A stretch of 64,000 nt of DNA, from contig NZ_JADWOX010000005.1 in assembly GCF_016135805.1 (NCBI RefSeq), forward strand, positions 1-64,000. Reading direction: 5' to 3'. Made by a program: the position numbers and the translations under genes. Below the pieces are notes generated by a model. It searched no databases and was not told the origin of the DNA. It saw only the letters and a list, made by a program, of their open reading frames with translations. Below, piece after piece: positions 1-8,945 of the stretch; within the stretch, counting starts at the first letter, position 1, and each line of letters begins with the position of its first letter. Source of the stretch: Caulobacter hibisci. Its GTDB lineage: Bacteria; Pseudomonadota; Alphaproteobacteria; Caulobacterales; Caulobacteraceae.

Positions 1-1
1 C

Positions 2-40
2 ACCAACCCGCCCAAGAAGCACGACAATATTCCGCTTTGA
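2..40 (+). CDS. pccB: C-terminal fragment of propionyl-CoA carboxylase beta subunit
   Basis: Only the last 12 codons are inside the window. They read TNPPKKHDNIPL and end in TGA at 38-40. Beta subunits of propionyl-CoA carboxylase characteristically end in a KHxNIPL tail, and the next gene on the same strand is a biotin-carrying alpha subunit. I infer that this is the carboxyltransferase partner (pccB). The call rests on a very short tail plus the neighbour, and the body of the gene lies outside the window. Confidence 0.6.
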   Translation, partial: TNPPKKHDNIPL

Positions 41-60
41 TCAAGGGTGGGACGCGAGAT

Positions 61-190
61 GCTCCCCCTCTGGGGGAGGCGGCCGAAGGCCGGTGGGGGG
101 AAGTTTTCAGCTGCCGGCGCGATGGCCGATTTCCCAGCCACTCCCCCCACCGATCGCTTCGCGATCACCTCCCCCACAGGGGGAGGTTCC
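61..190. repeat. Palindromic intergenic element, family A copy 1
   Basis: The arms are CTCCCCCTCTGGGGGAG at the left and CTCCCCCACAGGGGGAG at the right. Next to the left arm is GGCGGCCGAAGGCCGGTGGGGG, and next to the right arm is CCCCCCACCGATCGC. The whole element can fold on itself. A close copy lies at 34021-34150 and a variant at 25499-25610. It fills the pccB-pccA gap and ends about 30 bp before the pccA start. Confidence 0.85.
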
Positions 191-218
191 TCAAAGACCA
201 ACCCACCGAGGACCGCCG

Positions 219-2195
<1,977 letters not shown>

Positions 2196-2293
2196 GCCAG
2201 CCCGACCTCGCCATCCCCGGTCCGCGGACAAAGGCGGCCATCGCCCTGGCCGAACGCCGCCGCGCCCAGACGAGCCTTCGCAAGGGAGTTCCG

Positions 2294-2698
2294 ATGCCCG
2301 CCGTCCAGATCGCTCCACCCGCCCCGCGCTTTTCCCTGCGTCCGACCGAACTGCCGATCGGCGTGGTCGCCGAGCAGCTGGGCCTGACCCTGCGCGCCAT
2401 CCGTCACTACGAGGAGATGGGCCTGATCGCCTGCGGGCGGGGGGCCAAGAACGTCCGCACGCTGGGCGTGGCGGCGCGGGCGCGGCTGTCGGCCATCGCC
2501 GACCTGCGGGCGCTGGGCCTGCCGATCTCGGAGATCGCCGACCTGCTGGGGGAGGACGGGGCGTGTCCGGAGCGGCTGAAGGCGCGGCTGCGGGCGCAGC
2601 TGGAGGCGCTCGATGCGCGACGGACGGCGATCGCGGGGTATCTGATTTCCCTCTCCCAGAGGGAGAGGGAGGGGCCCGCGCAGCGCGCGGGAGGGTGA
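2294..2698 (+). CDS. MerR-family transcriptional regulator
   Basis: A short (134 aa) MerR-type protein with the winged helix-turn-helix (IGVVAEQLGLTLRAIRHYEEMGLI) near residues 22-45, followed by the family's second helical segment (LRALGLPISEIADLLG). The ATG at 2294 has AAGGGAG seven to eight bases upstream. An alternative GTG at 2192 overlaps the pccA stop codon (GTGA) and would add 34 residues, so the gene may be cotranscribed with pccA. There is no cysteine pattern pointing to a metal or redox ligand. The last 15 or so residues (QREREGPAQRAGG, then stop) are encoded by the palindromic element that begins at 2649, so the natural C-terminus appears to have been replaced or extended by repeat sequence. 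Confidence 0.82.
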   Translation: MPAVQIAPPAPRFSLRPTELPIGVVAEQLGLTLRAIRHYEEMGLIACGRGAKNVRTLGVAARARLSAIADLRALGLPISEIADLLGEDGACPERLKARLRAQLEALDARRTAIAGYLISLSQREREGPAQRAGG

Positions 2699-2823
2699 GG
2701 GGTTACACCGCTCACCGTTTACCCGCCTGCATTCATACAGGGCGTGGTGATGGGACCGCCGACTTTGAAACCCCTCACCCTCCCATGCTTCGCATGGGCC
2801 CCTCCCTCTCCCTATGGGAGAGG
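2649..2823. repeat. Palindromic intergenic element, family B copy 1
   Basis: The left arm is CCCTCTCCCAGAGGGAGAGG followed by GAGGGTGAGGGGTT. The right arm is AACCCCTCACCCTCCCATGC... and ends CCTCCCTCTCCCTATGGGAGAGG. It lies between the convergent MerR and VWA genes and enters the MerR reading frame. It is related to the elements at 5911-6086 and 24806-24972. Confidence 0.85.
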
Positions 2824-2831
2824 TTTTCCAC

Positions 2832-4010
2832 CTACCCCCGCACCAGCTCCCGCATCGCCTTGTCGAGCCCGTCGATGGTCAGCGGGAACATGCGCTCGTT
2901 CATCAGCTGCTTCATGACGCCGATCGACTGGGTGTAGTCCCAGTGGCGCTCGGGGGTGGGGTTCAGCCAGATGCAGCTCTGGTAGATGTCGGTGACCCGG
3001 CTCATCCAGATGGCGCCGGGCTCCTCGTTCCAGTGTTCGACGCTGCCGCCCGGATAGGTGATCTCGTAGGGGCTCATCGTCGCGTCGCCGACGAAGATCA
3101 CCTTGTAGTCGGCCGGGAACTTGTGGAGCACGTCCCAGGTCGGGATCTTCTCGGTGTGCCGGCGCTTGTTGTCCTTCCACACGCCCTCGTAGAGGCAGTT
3201 GTGGAAGTAGTAGAATTCCAGGTGCTTGAACTCGGTCCTGGCGGCGCTGAACAGCTCCTCGCAGAGCTTGATGTGGCCGTCCATCGAGCCGCCGATGTCG
3301 AAGAAGATCAGCACCTTGATGGCGTTGCGGCGCTCGGGGCGCAGCTGGATGTCGAGATAGCCCTTCTCGGCCGTGCCGCGGATGGTGCCGTTCAGGTCCA
3401 GCTCTTCGGCCGCGCCGGTGCGGGCGAACTTGCGGAGGCGCCGTAGGGCGACCTTGATGTTGCGGGTGCCCAGTTCGACGCTGTCGTCGAGGTTCTTGTA
3501 TTCGCGCTTGTCCCAGACCTTCACGGCCCGGCCATGACGGCTCTTGTCCTGGCCGATGCGCACGCCTTCGGGATTGTAGCCGTTGTTGCCGAACGGGCTG
3601 GTCCCGCCCGAGCCGATCCACTTGTTGCCGCCCTGGTGGCGCTCCTTCTGCTCAGCCAGGCGCTCCTTCAGGGTCTCCATCAGCTTCTCGAAGCCGCCCA
3701 TGGCCTCGATCTGGGCCTTCTCCTCGTCGGTGAGGAACTTCTCGGTCAGGGCCTTGAGCCACTCTTCGGGAATGTCGGCGGTGATCCCCTCGCCCGTCGT
3801 CTCAAGCCCCTTGAAGACGTGGCCGAACACGCGGTCGAACTTGTCGAGGTTCTTCTCGTCCTTCACCAGGCTGGCGCGCGACAGGTAGTAAAAGTCATCG
3901 ATCGAGCGGTCGATGACGCCCTTGTCGAGGGCCTCCATCAGCAGGAGGTATTCGCGCAAGCTGACCGGCACCTTGGCCTGGCGCAGCTCGGAGAAGAAGC
4001 GGAGGAACAT
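2832..4010 (-). CDS. CoxE-like von Willebrand factor A domain protein
   Basis: A 392 aa cytoplasmic protein of the VWA/CoxE type. The N-terminal half is helical and charged, with FLRFFSELRQAKVPVSLREYL typical of the family. The VWA domain starts near residue 230 with VLIFFDIGGSMD. In a canonical MIDAS site this would read DxSxS; here the first serine is replaced by glycine (DIGGS). A later stretch, VIFVGDATMSPYE, fits the domain's distal metal-site loop. Such proteins usually work with a MoxR-type AAA ATPase to insert metals or remodel complexes, but no MoxR gene is visible next to it. Its substrate is unknown. The ATG at 4010 gives the family start MFLRFF. Confidence 0.8.
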   Translation of the reverse strand: MFLRFFSELRQAKVPVSLREYLLLMEALDKGVIDRSIDDFYYLSRASLVKDEKNLDKFDRVFGHVFKGLETTGEGITADIPEEWLKALTEKFLTDEEKAQIEAMGGFEKLMETLKERLAEQKERHQGGNKWIGSGGTSPFGNNGYNPEGVRIGQDKSRHGRAVKVWDKREYKNLDDSVELGTRNIKVALRRLRKFARTGAAEELDLNGTIRGTAEKGYLDIQLRPERRNAIKVLIFFDIGGSMDGHIKLCEELFSAARTEFKHLEFYYFHNCLYEGVWKDNKRRHTEKIPTWDVLHKFPADYKVIFVGDATMSPYEITYPGGSVEHWNEEPGAIWMSRVTDIYQSCIWLNPTPERHWDYTQSIGVMKQLMNERMFPLTIDGLDKAMRELVRG

Positions 4011-4077
4011 CGATCGGGTCTCAGTCTCGAACGGTCGTTCGAAAGCATGAAGCCTTCCGCCCCCGGACGCAACGGCC

Positions 4078-4377
4078 CTAGGTCTTTCGACGCCCGCCGC
4101 GCGAATGACCGGCGGTCATCGGGTCGGGCTTCTGCGGCGGCGTCCAGCCGGGCGGCCTGGCCGGAACCGGCTGGTCGGTGCCCAGCCCCATCTTCCCCGG
4201 CACCTGGCGTCGGAAGTAGGACGCCTGGGTCGCCGGATCCTCGGGCGTCTCGTGCAGCCGCTCGGACCGCCGCAGGCCGGCGATCTCGTCGCGCAGGCGG
4301 CCGGCGGCCTCGAAATCCTCGGCGGCGACGGCCTGGGCCATGCGCTGTTCCAGCGCCTCGATATGGGTCTCGGGCAT
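4078..4377 (-). CDS. UvrB/UvrC (UVR) motif-containing small protein
   Basis: A 99 aa protein whose residues 5-38 (IEALEQRMAQAVAAEDFEAA followed by GRLRDEIAGLR) match the UVR motif, the coiled-coil helix pair by which UvrB and UvrC contact each other. The remainder is proline-rich and basic, ending GRRKT. Small UVR-only proteins also occur as stress or chaperone partners, so a direct role in nucleotide excision repair cannot be claimed. It is transcribed in the same direction as the VWA gene, with a 67 bp gap. Confidence 0.7.
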   Translation of the reverse strand: MPETHIEALEQRMAQAVAAEDFEAAGRLRDEIAGLRRSERLHETPEDPATQASYFRRQVPGKMGLGTDQPVPARPPGWTPPQKPDPMTAGHSRGGRRKT

Positions 4378-4470
4378 GGCCGCTCCTTGCTCTGGGAAGA
4401 CAACGCTCCAGATCGCGGTTCGGCGACTCTTTCCTTGAGGCGCCGGCCTTGCGGGCGTAGGCCCTGCGGC

Positions 4471-5913
4471 GTGTCCGATCCCGCCTCCGCCAGTCCGGCC
4501 GCCGCGCCGCCGTCAGATAGCCTGACCGAGCCGTCGCCCTGGACCACCCGCCTGGTCTCCCTGGCCGTGGCCAGCGCGCTCCTGATGGAGTTCATCGACT
4601 CCACGGCCCTGTCGACCGCCCTGCCGCGCCTGGCCCAGGCCTTCGACGCAGACCCAATCCACCTGAAGCTGGCCCTGACCTCCTACATCCTGGCCCTGGC
4701 GGTGTTCACCCCGGCCAGCGGCTGGGCGGCCCAGCGCTACGGGGCGCGACGGGTCTTTCTGACCGCCATGGTCGTCTTCCTCGGCGGCTCGGCCCTGTGC
4801 GGCCTGTCGCAGAACCTGGGCCAACTGGTGGGGGCGCGGGTGATCCAGGGGATCGGCGGGGCGATGATGACGCCGGTGGCGCGGCTGATCGTCGTCAGCT
4901 CGACGCCCAAGGACAAGCTGATCAGCGCCATGGGCTGGTTTACCATGCCGGCCATGGTCGGACCGCTGATCGGGCCCCCGATCGCGGGCCTGGTGCTGTC
5001 GGTCGCCGACTGGCCGTGGATCTTCTACCTGAACCTGCCGATCGGCCTGGTCGGGGCCCTGGCCGTACGCCGCTTCGTGCCCAAGGGCGCGCCCGACCGC
5101 GAGGCCGGCCGCTTCGACACCCTGGGCTTCGTGTTCAGCGCCGTCGCCCTGTCGGGGCTGATCGGCCTGGCCGAGACGGCGGGCCTGCCGCTGCTGCCGC
5201 CGCTGGTGCAACTGGCCCTGCTGGCGGTGTCACTGGGCGCGGGCTGGCTCTACCTGCAGCGCTGCAAGGCGGTGAGCCGGCCGATCCTCGACCTGACCCT
5301 GCTGCGCTACCCGACCTATCGCGCCAGCCTGCTGGGCGGCACCTTCGTACGATTGGGCATCGGGGCCAGCCCGTTCCTGATGCCGCTGCTCTTGCAAGTC
5401 GCGTTGGGCTGGAGCCCGCTGAAGGCCAGCGCCGTGACCATCGCCACCGGGGCCGGGGTGCTGGTCGCCCGGCCGTTCGCCGGCGCCCTGCTCAAGCGCT
5501 ACGGATTCCGCTCGGCCCTGGCGGCGTTCGTGGTGTTCACGGCGATCATGACCGCCGTGCCGGGCGCCTTCACGGCGGCGACGCCGATGGGACTGATGAT
5601 CGTGCTGCTGCTGGTCGGCGGCTTCGCGCGGTCCAGCCAGTTCATCGCCGCCAACACCATCGCCTATGCCGACGTGCCCCAGCCGCGCGTCGCGGCGGCC
5701 TCGACCCTGGCGGCGGTGACGCAGCAGGTGGGATTGGCGCTGGGAGTCAGCTTCGGCGGCCTGATGCTGCACCTGACGCGCGGCAGCGGCGCGCACCTGA
5801 CGCCGTCGAGCTTCGTCTGGCCGTTCGTGGCGATCGGCGTGGTGACGCTGCTGGCGCTGCCGGTTTACCTGCGGCTGGACAAGGACGCGGGGGCGAGTTT
5901 GAGCGGAAGATGA
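4471..5913 (+). CDS. MFS multidrug exporter, DHA2 (EmrB/QacA) type
   Basis: A 480 aa integral membrane protein with roughly 14 hydrophobic segments, as in the 14-helix DHA2 family. The first helix carries SALLMEFIDSTALSTALPRL, equivalent to the D-x-T motif of helix 1. The loop 2-3 motif A appears as GWAAQRYGARRVF, and motif C as a glycine/proline-rich stretch near GPLIGPPIAGL. It is likely to export hydrophobic or cationic compounds by proton antiport, without a membrane fusion partner nearby. The start is the GTG at 4471, which gives a short polar N-terminus (VSDPASASPAAAPP) before helix 1. The TGA stop lies at the outer edge of a repeat element (TGATCC). Confidence 0.85.
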   Translation: MSDPASASPAAAPPSDSLTEPSPWTTRLVSLAVASALLMEFIDSTALSTALPRLAQAFDADPIHLKLALTSYILALAVFTPASGWAAQRYGARRVFLTAMVVFLGGSALCGLSQNLGQLVGARVIQGIGGAMMTPVARLIVVSSTPKDKLISAMGWFTMPAMVGPLIGPPIAGLVLSVADWPWIFYLNLPIGLVGALAVRRFVPKGAPDREAGRFDTLGFVFSAVALSGLIGLAETAGLPLLPPLVQLALLAVSLGAGWLYLQRCKAVSRPILDLTLLRYPTYRASLLGGTFVRLGIGASPFLMPLLLQVALGWSPLKASAVTIATGAGVLVARPFAGALLKRYGFRSALAAFVVFTAIMTAVPGAFTAATPMGLMIVLLLVGGFARSSQFIAANTIAYADVPQPRVAAASTLAAVTQQVGLALGVSFGGLMLHLTRGSGAHLTPSSFVWPFVAIGVVTLLALPVYLRLDKDAGASLSGR

Positions 5914-6086
5914 TCCCTCTCCCCTTGCGGGAGAGGGTGGCCCCCGCGAAGGCGGGGGTCGGGTGAGGGGTCGCACAAACGCAAAACGCCGCGACAGCGG
6001 TGCAGCTGTCACGGCGTCTGATTTCTGAGAGACCCCTCATCCGTCGGCTATCGCCGACACCTTCTCCCGCAAGGGGAGAAGGATCA
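5911..6086. repeat. Palindromic intergenic element, family B copy 2, with TGATCC...GGATCA ends
   Basis: The element begins TGATCCCTCTCCCCTTGCGG and ends with the inverse AAGGGGAGAAGGATCA. Inner arms GGTGAGGGGTC... and GACCCCTCATCC also pair. The terminal TGA is the stop codon of the plus-strand exporter, and the terminal TCA is the stop codon (TGA) of the minus-strand dehydrogenase, so both convergent genes end exactly in the element's terminal inverted repeats. Confidence 0.88.
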
Positions 6087-7145
6087 GGGACGCGCCGCAG
6101 AAATCCGCGCCCGGGCGATCTCGTCGGCCACCAGGTTGGCGGGACGCCCTTCGCTCTTCGACTGGTCGAGCACCTCGACCAGGGTCAGGGCCAGGCGGTC
6201 GAGCTTGGTCGCCACCCAGTCGGGATCGAAGGCGCCGCCGGCTTCTAGGGCGCGGATCTCGGCCGCGACGTTGATGATGCCGCCGCCGTTGATGACGTAA
6301 TCCGGGGCGTAGAGAATGCCGCGATCGAACACGGTCTGGCCGATCAGGGCGTCAGCGAGCTGGTTGTTGGCGCCGCCGGCGATGACCTTGACCTTCAGGC
6401 GCGGCAGGGTCGTGGCGGAAATCGCGCCCCCCAAGGCGCACGGCGCAAAAACGTCGGCCTCGACGTCGAAGATGGCGTCGGCCGGCACGATGGTCGCGCC
6501 GGTCTTGGCGGCTACCTCGTTCAGGGCGACCTGGTTGACGTCGGCGATGATCAGCTCGGCGCCGGCCGCGTGCAGCTTCTCGGCCAGATAGGCGCCGACA
6601 TGGCCGACGCCCTGGATGGCGACCTTGACGCCCTTGAGGTCACGGCCCAGCGCCCGCTCGACGCACAGGCGCACGCCGCGGAACACGCCTTCGGCAGTGA
6701 CCGGCGAGGGATCGCCCGAGGCGGCCGCGTGGCCTTCCAGGCCGGCGACGTAGCGGGTGGTCTTGCGGGTGCTTTCCAGGTCGGCCGGCGAGACGCCGAC
6801 GTCCTCGGCCGTCCAGTAGCTGCCGCCCAGACTGTCGACGGCGCGGCCGAAGGCCTCGAACAGCTCGGGGCTCTTCTGGCTGCGGCTGTCGCCGATGATC
6901 ACGGCCTTGCCGCCGCCGAAGTCGAGGTCGGCCATGGCGTTCTTGTACGACATCCCGCGCGACAGGCGCAGGGCGTCGGTCAGGGCCGCCTCGCTGCTGG
7001 CGTAGTCCCACATCCGGCAGCCGCCGGCGGCCGGGCCGCGGGCGGTGGAGTGGACGGCGATGATCGATTTGAGGCCGGTCTTTTCGTCGTAGAACGAATG
7101 GACGCCTTCGTGCCCTTCGAAATCGGGAAGATCGAACAAGGTCAT
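6084..7145 (-). CDS. Leucine/phenylalanine-type amino acid dehydrogenase (Glu/Leu/Phe/Val dehydrogenase family)
   Basis: A 353 aa NAD-dependent dehydrogenase. The N-terminal catalytic domain contains the substrate region GPAAGGCRMWDY and the catalytic-lysine region LSRGMSYKNAMADLDFGGGKAVI near residues 65-90. The C-terminal Rossmann domain has VAIQGVGHVGAYLAEKL. The GGGK and PAAGGxR pattern is that of leucine dehydrogenase rather than glutamate dehydrogenase. It would reversibly deaminate branched-chain or aromatic amino acids to 2-oxo acids. The ATG at 7145 (MTLFDLPDFEGHEGV) follows a GAGG eight bases upstream, better than the longer frame starting at 7205. A 15-bp perfect palindrome lies about 105 bp upstream and may be its operator. 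Confidence 0.88.
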   Translation of the reverse strand: MTLFDLPDFEGHEGVHSFYDEKTGLKSIIAVHSTARGPAAGGCRMWDYASSEAALTDALRLSRGMSYKNAMADLDFGGGKAVIIGDSRSQKSPELFEAFGRAVDSLGGSYWTAEDVGVSPADLESTRKTTRYVAGLEGHAAASGDPSPVTAEGVFRGVRLCVERALGRDLKGVKVAIQGVGHVGAYLAEKLHAAGAELIIADVNQVALNEVAAKTGATIVPADAIFDVEADVFAPCALGGAISATTLPRLKVKVIAGGANNQLADALIGQTVFDRGILYAPDYVINGGGIINVAAEIRALEAGGAFDPDWVATKLDRLALTLVEVLDQSKSEGRPANLVADEIARARISAARP

Positions 7146-7250
7146 GCCGTGCCTCAGCCGGAAAACAATGGGCGGGGATGTACGCCCCTCCACGCGTCGC
7201 CGCAAGGATCACTTCATCGGCTCATTTTCATATCAGCCGACGATCATTCT

Positions 7251-7265
7251 TTTCGCACTGCGAAA
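7251..7265. promoter_or_regulatory. 15-bp palindrome upstream of the amino acid dehydrogenase
   Basis: TTTCGCA-C-TGCGAAA is a perfect inverted repeat with a one-base centre, in the 131 bp gap between the hydrolase stop (7277) and the dehydrogenase start (7145). Its length, symmetry and A/T-rich ends fit an operator for an AsnC- or similar HTH regulator. It is not followed by a T tract in either direction, so it is not a terminator. The regulator is unknown. Confidence 0.45.
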
Positions 7266-7276
7266 TGCCGGACGAT

Positions 7277-8317
7277 CTACGAGCGACCAGCCGGAACGCC
7301 CTGAACTTTGACGATATTGGGCGCGGTCGGCGCGCCCGGGATCGGCGGCGCGCCCGACGGCAGGTCGGCCTGGGGGTCCGCGAGGAAGGCCGCGGCGTCG
7401 CGCCAGACCACTTCGGCCTGCTTGTCGACCAGAAGAAGATGGTAGCCGTTCGCGTAGAACGCCGAACGATCGTCGGGTTTCAGCCGGCGGGCGGCCTGCT
7501 GCGTCGGCTCGTCGGGAATGATCTCGTCGTGCGCGCCGTAGAAGTAGGCGACCGGAACCTTCACCCGCCCCAGCGACGCCCAGGCCCGCTCCATCAGCCC
7601 GACCAGGCCATAGAGGGTGTCGGAGCGCGCGCCCCAGATCATCAGCGGGTCGCGGCCCATGCGGCGCAGCTCGTCGATATTGTCGGTGGGCTGAACCTTG
7701 GAGACCAGCCACTCGGGGGGCTTGACCACCCAGCTGCGGGCGGTGTGGGCGCTGATCCACAGGCTGGTCTTGTAGGGCAGAGGCTGGGCCGACCAGCCCC
7801 AGACGGCGGGGGCGAACAGCAGCAGCGTGTCGGCGGCGGGCGGGTTGTCGCTGGCCATGGCGGCGATGGCCAGCCCCCCGCCCATGCTGACCCCGGCCAG
7901 GGCGACCTTGGCCTCGGGATGGGCCTCGCGGACCAGGGCGACCAGGGTGCGGACGTCCTCGATCATCAGGTCGGTCGAGGCCCAGACGCCTCGGTTGGGC
8001 GAGCGTCCGAAGCCGCGCAGGTCCAGGGCGTAGGTGGCGATCCCCTGCTTGGCCCAGAAGGCGGCCGCCAGGTGGAAGGCGTTGGAATAGTCGTTCATGC
8101 CGTGCAGGCCGACGATCACCTGTGTGACCGGTGCGCCCGCCTCCGGCAGCCAGGTCTTGAGACCCAGCCGGGCGCCGTCGAAGCTGACCAACCAGTCGTC
8201 CTGCAACCGCGCGCCGCGCAGGCCGAGCGGGGCCAGGTCGGGACGCTGGATGATGGGGGCGCAGGCGGCGGCGAGGCCGGCGGCCCCGACGGTGAGAAGA
8301 AGGCTCCGACGGTTCAT
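7277..8317 (-). CDS. Alpha/beta hydrolase, monoacylglycerol-lipase/lysophospholipase type, exported
   Basis: A 346 aa serine hydrolase. The nucleophile elbow is GVSMGGG near residue 153, the oxyanion region is VIVGLHGMNDYSNAF, and the late histidine is in NGYHLLLVDK. The pattern (LHGMNDYS, DLRGFGRSPNRG) is that of lysophospholipase/monoglyceride lipases. The N-terminus MNRRSLLLTVGAAGLAAACA has a twin-arginine-like pair, a hydrophobic stretch and a cysteine that could be lipidated, so it is probably a periplasmic or membrane-anchored lipase. The ATG at 8317 overlaps the end of the upstream glycosylase gene by four bases (ATGA), indicating coupled translation. Confidence 0.85.
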   Translation of the reverse strand: MNRRSLLLTVGAAGLAAACAPIIQRPDLAPLGLRGARLQDDWLVSFDGARLGLKTWLPEAGAPVTQVIVGLHGMNDYSNAFHLAAAFWAKQGIATYALDLRGFGRSPNRGVWASTDLMIEDVRTLVALVREAHPEAKVALAGVSMGGGLAIAAMASDNPPAADTLLLFAPAVWGWSAQPLPYKTSLWISAHTARSWVVKPPEWLVSKVQPTDNIDELRRMGRDPLMIWGARSDTLYGLVGLMERAWASLGRVKVPVAYFYGAHDEIIPDEPTQQAARRLKPDDRSAFYANGYHLLLVDKQAEVVWRDAAAFLADPQADLPSGAPPIPGAPTAPNIVKVQGVPAGRS

Positions 8318-8898
8318 TCGGCCAGAATGCCCGCGACACGGCGGCGAAGATAGGGCGTCACCTCGTCCTCGAACCAGGGATTGCGCTTGAGCCAGGCGGT
8401 GTTGCGCCACGACGGGTGCGGCATCGGCAGAACGCCTTGCGCCAGATATTCGCTCCAGGCGGCGACCGTGTCGGTCATCGAGCCCTTCATGCGGTCGCCC
8501 AGCGCCCAGGCCTGGGCGTAACCGCCGACCAGCAGGGTCAGCTCGACCTTCGGCAGGCTTTCGAGCAACGGCCTGCGCCACAGCTGGGCGCAGCGCGGCG
8601 GCGGCGGATAGTCGCCGCCCTTGGGATTGGTGCCGGGAAAGCAGAAGGCCATGGCCGCCACCCCGATCTCGGGCCGACCGTAGAAGGTGTCGCGATCGAT
8701 CCCCATCCAGTCGCGCAGGCGATTGCCGGACGGATCGTTGAACGGCAGGCCGGTCTCGTGCACCAGCCGCCCGGGCGCCTGGCCGCAGATCAGCAGCCGC
8801 GTCCCCTCGCCCACCCGCACGACGGGCCGCGGCTCGGGCAGGTCGCCGACGCAGGCGCGGCAGGCGCGGATTTCGGAGAGCAGGACGTCCAGCGGCAT
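8314..8898 (-). CDS. Uracil-DNA glycosylase superfamily protein
   Basis: A 194 aa protein of the family 4-like uracil-DNA glycosylase group. Visible motifs are the water-activating loop ICGQAPG near residue 38, the pyrimidine-stacking region GLPFNDPSGNRLRDWMGI, and the C-terminal minor-groove loop HPSWRN. Cysteines occur as CRAC near the N-terminus, but the classical four-cysteine iron-sulfur spacing of family 4 is not obvious. It probably removes uracil or a related damaged base from DNA. The start at 8898 (MPLDVLLSEIRACRAC) is the family start. The stop overlaps the next gene. Confidence 0.82.
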   Translation of the reverse strand: MPLDVLLSEIRACRACVGDLPEPRPVVRVGEGTRLLICGQAPGRLVHETGLPFNDPSGNRLRDWMGIDRDTFYGRPEIGVAAMAFCFPGTNPKGGDYPPPPRCAQLWRRPLLESLPKVELTLLVGGYAQAWALGDRMKGSMTDTVAAWSEYLAQGVLPMPHPSWRNTAWLKRNPWFEDEVTPYLRRRVAGILAE

Positions 8899-8945
8899 GG
8901 TCGGCAGGTAGGACGAACCCGCCCCCGCGCCAAGGGGCGGCGACC

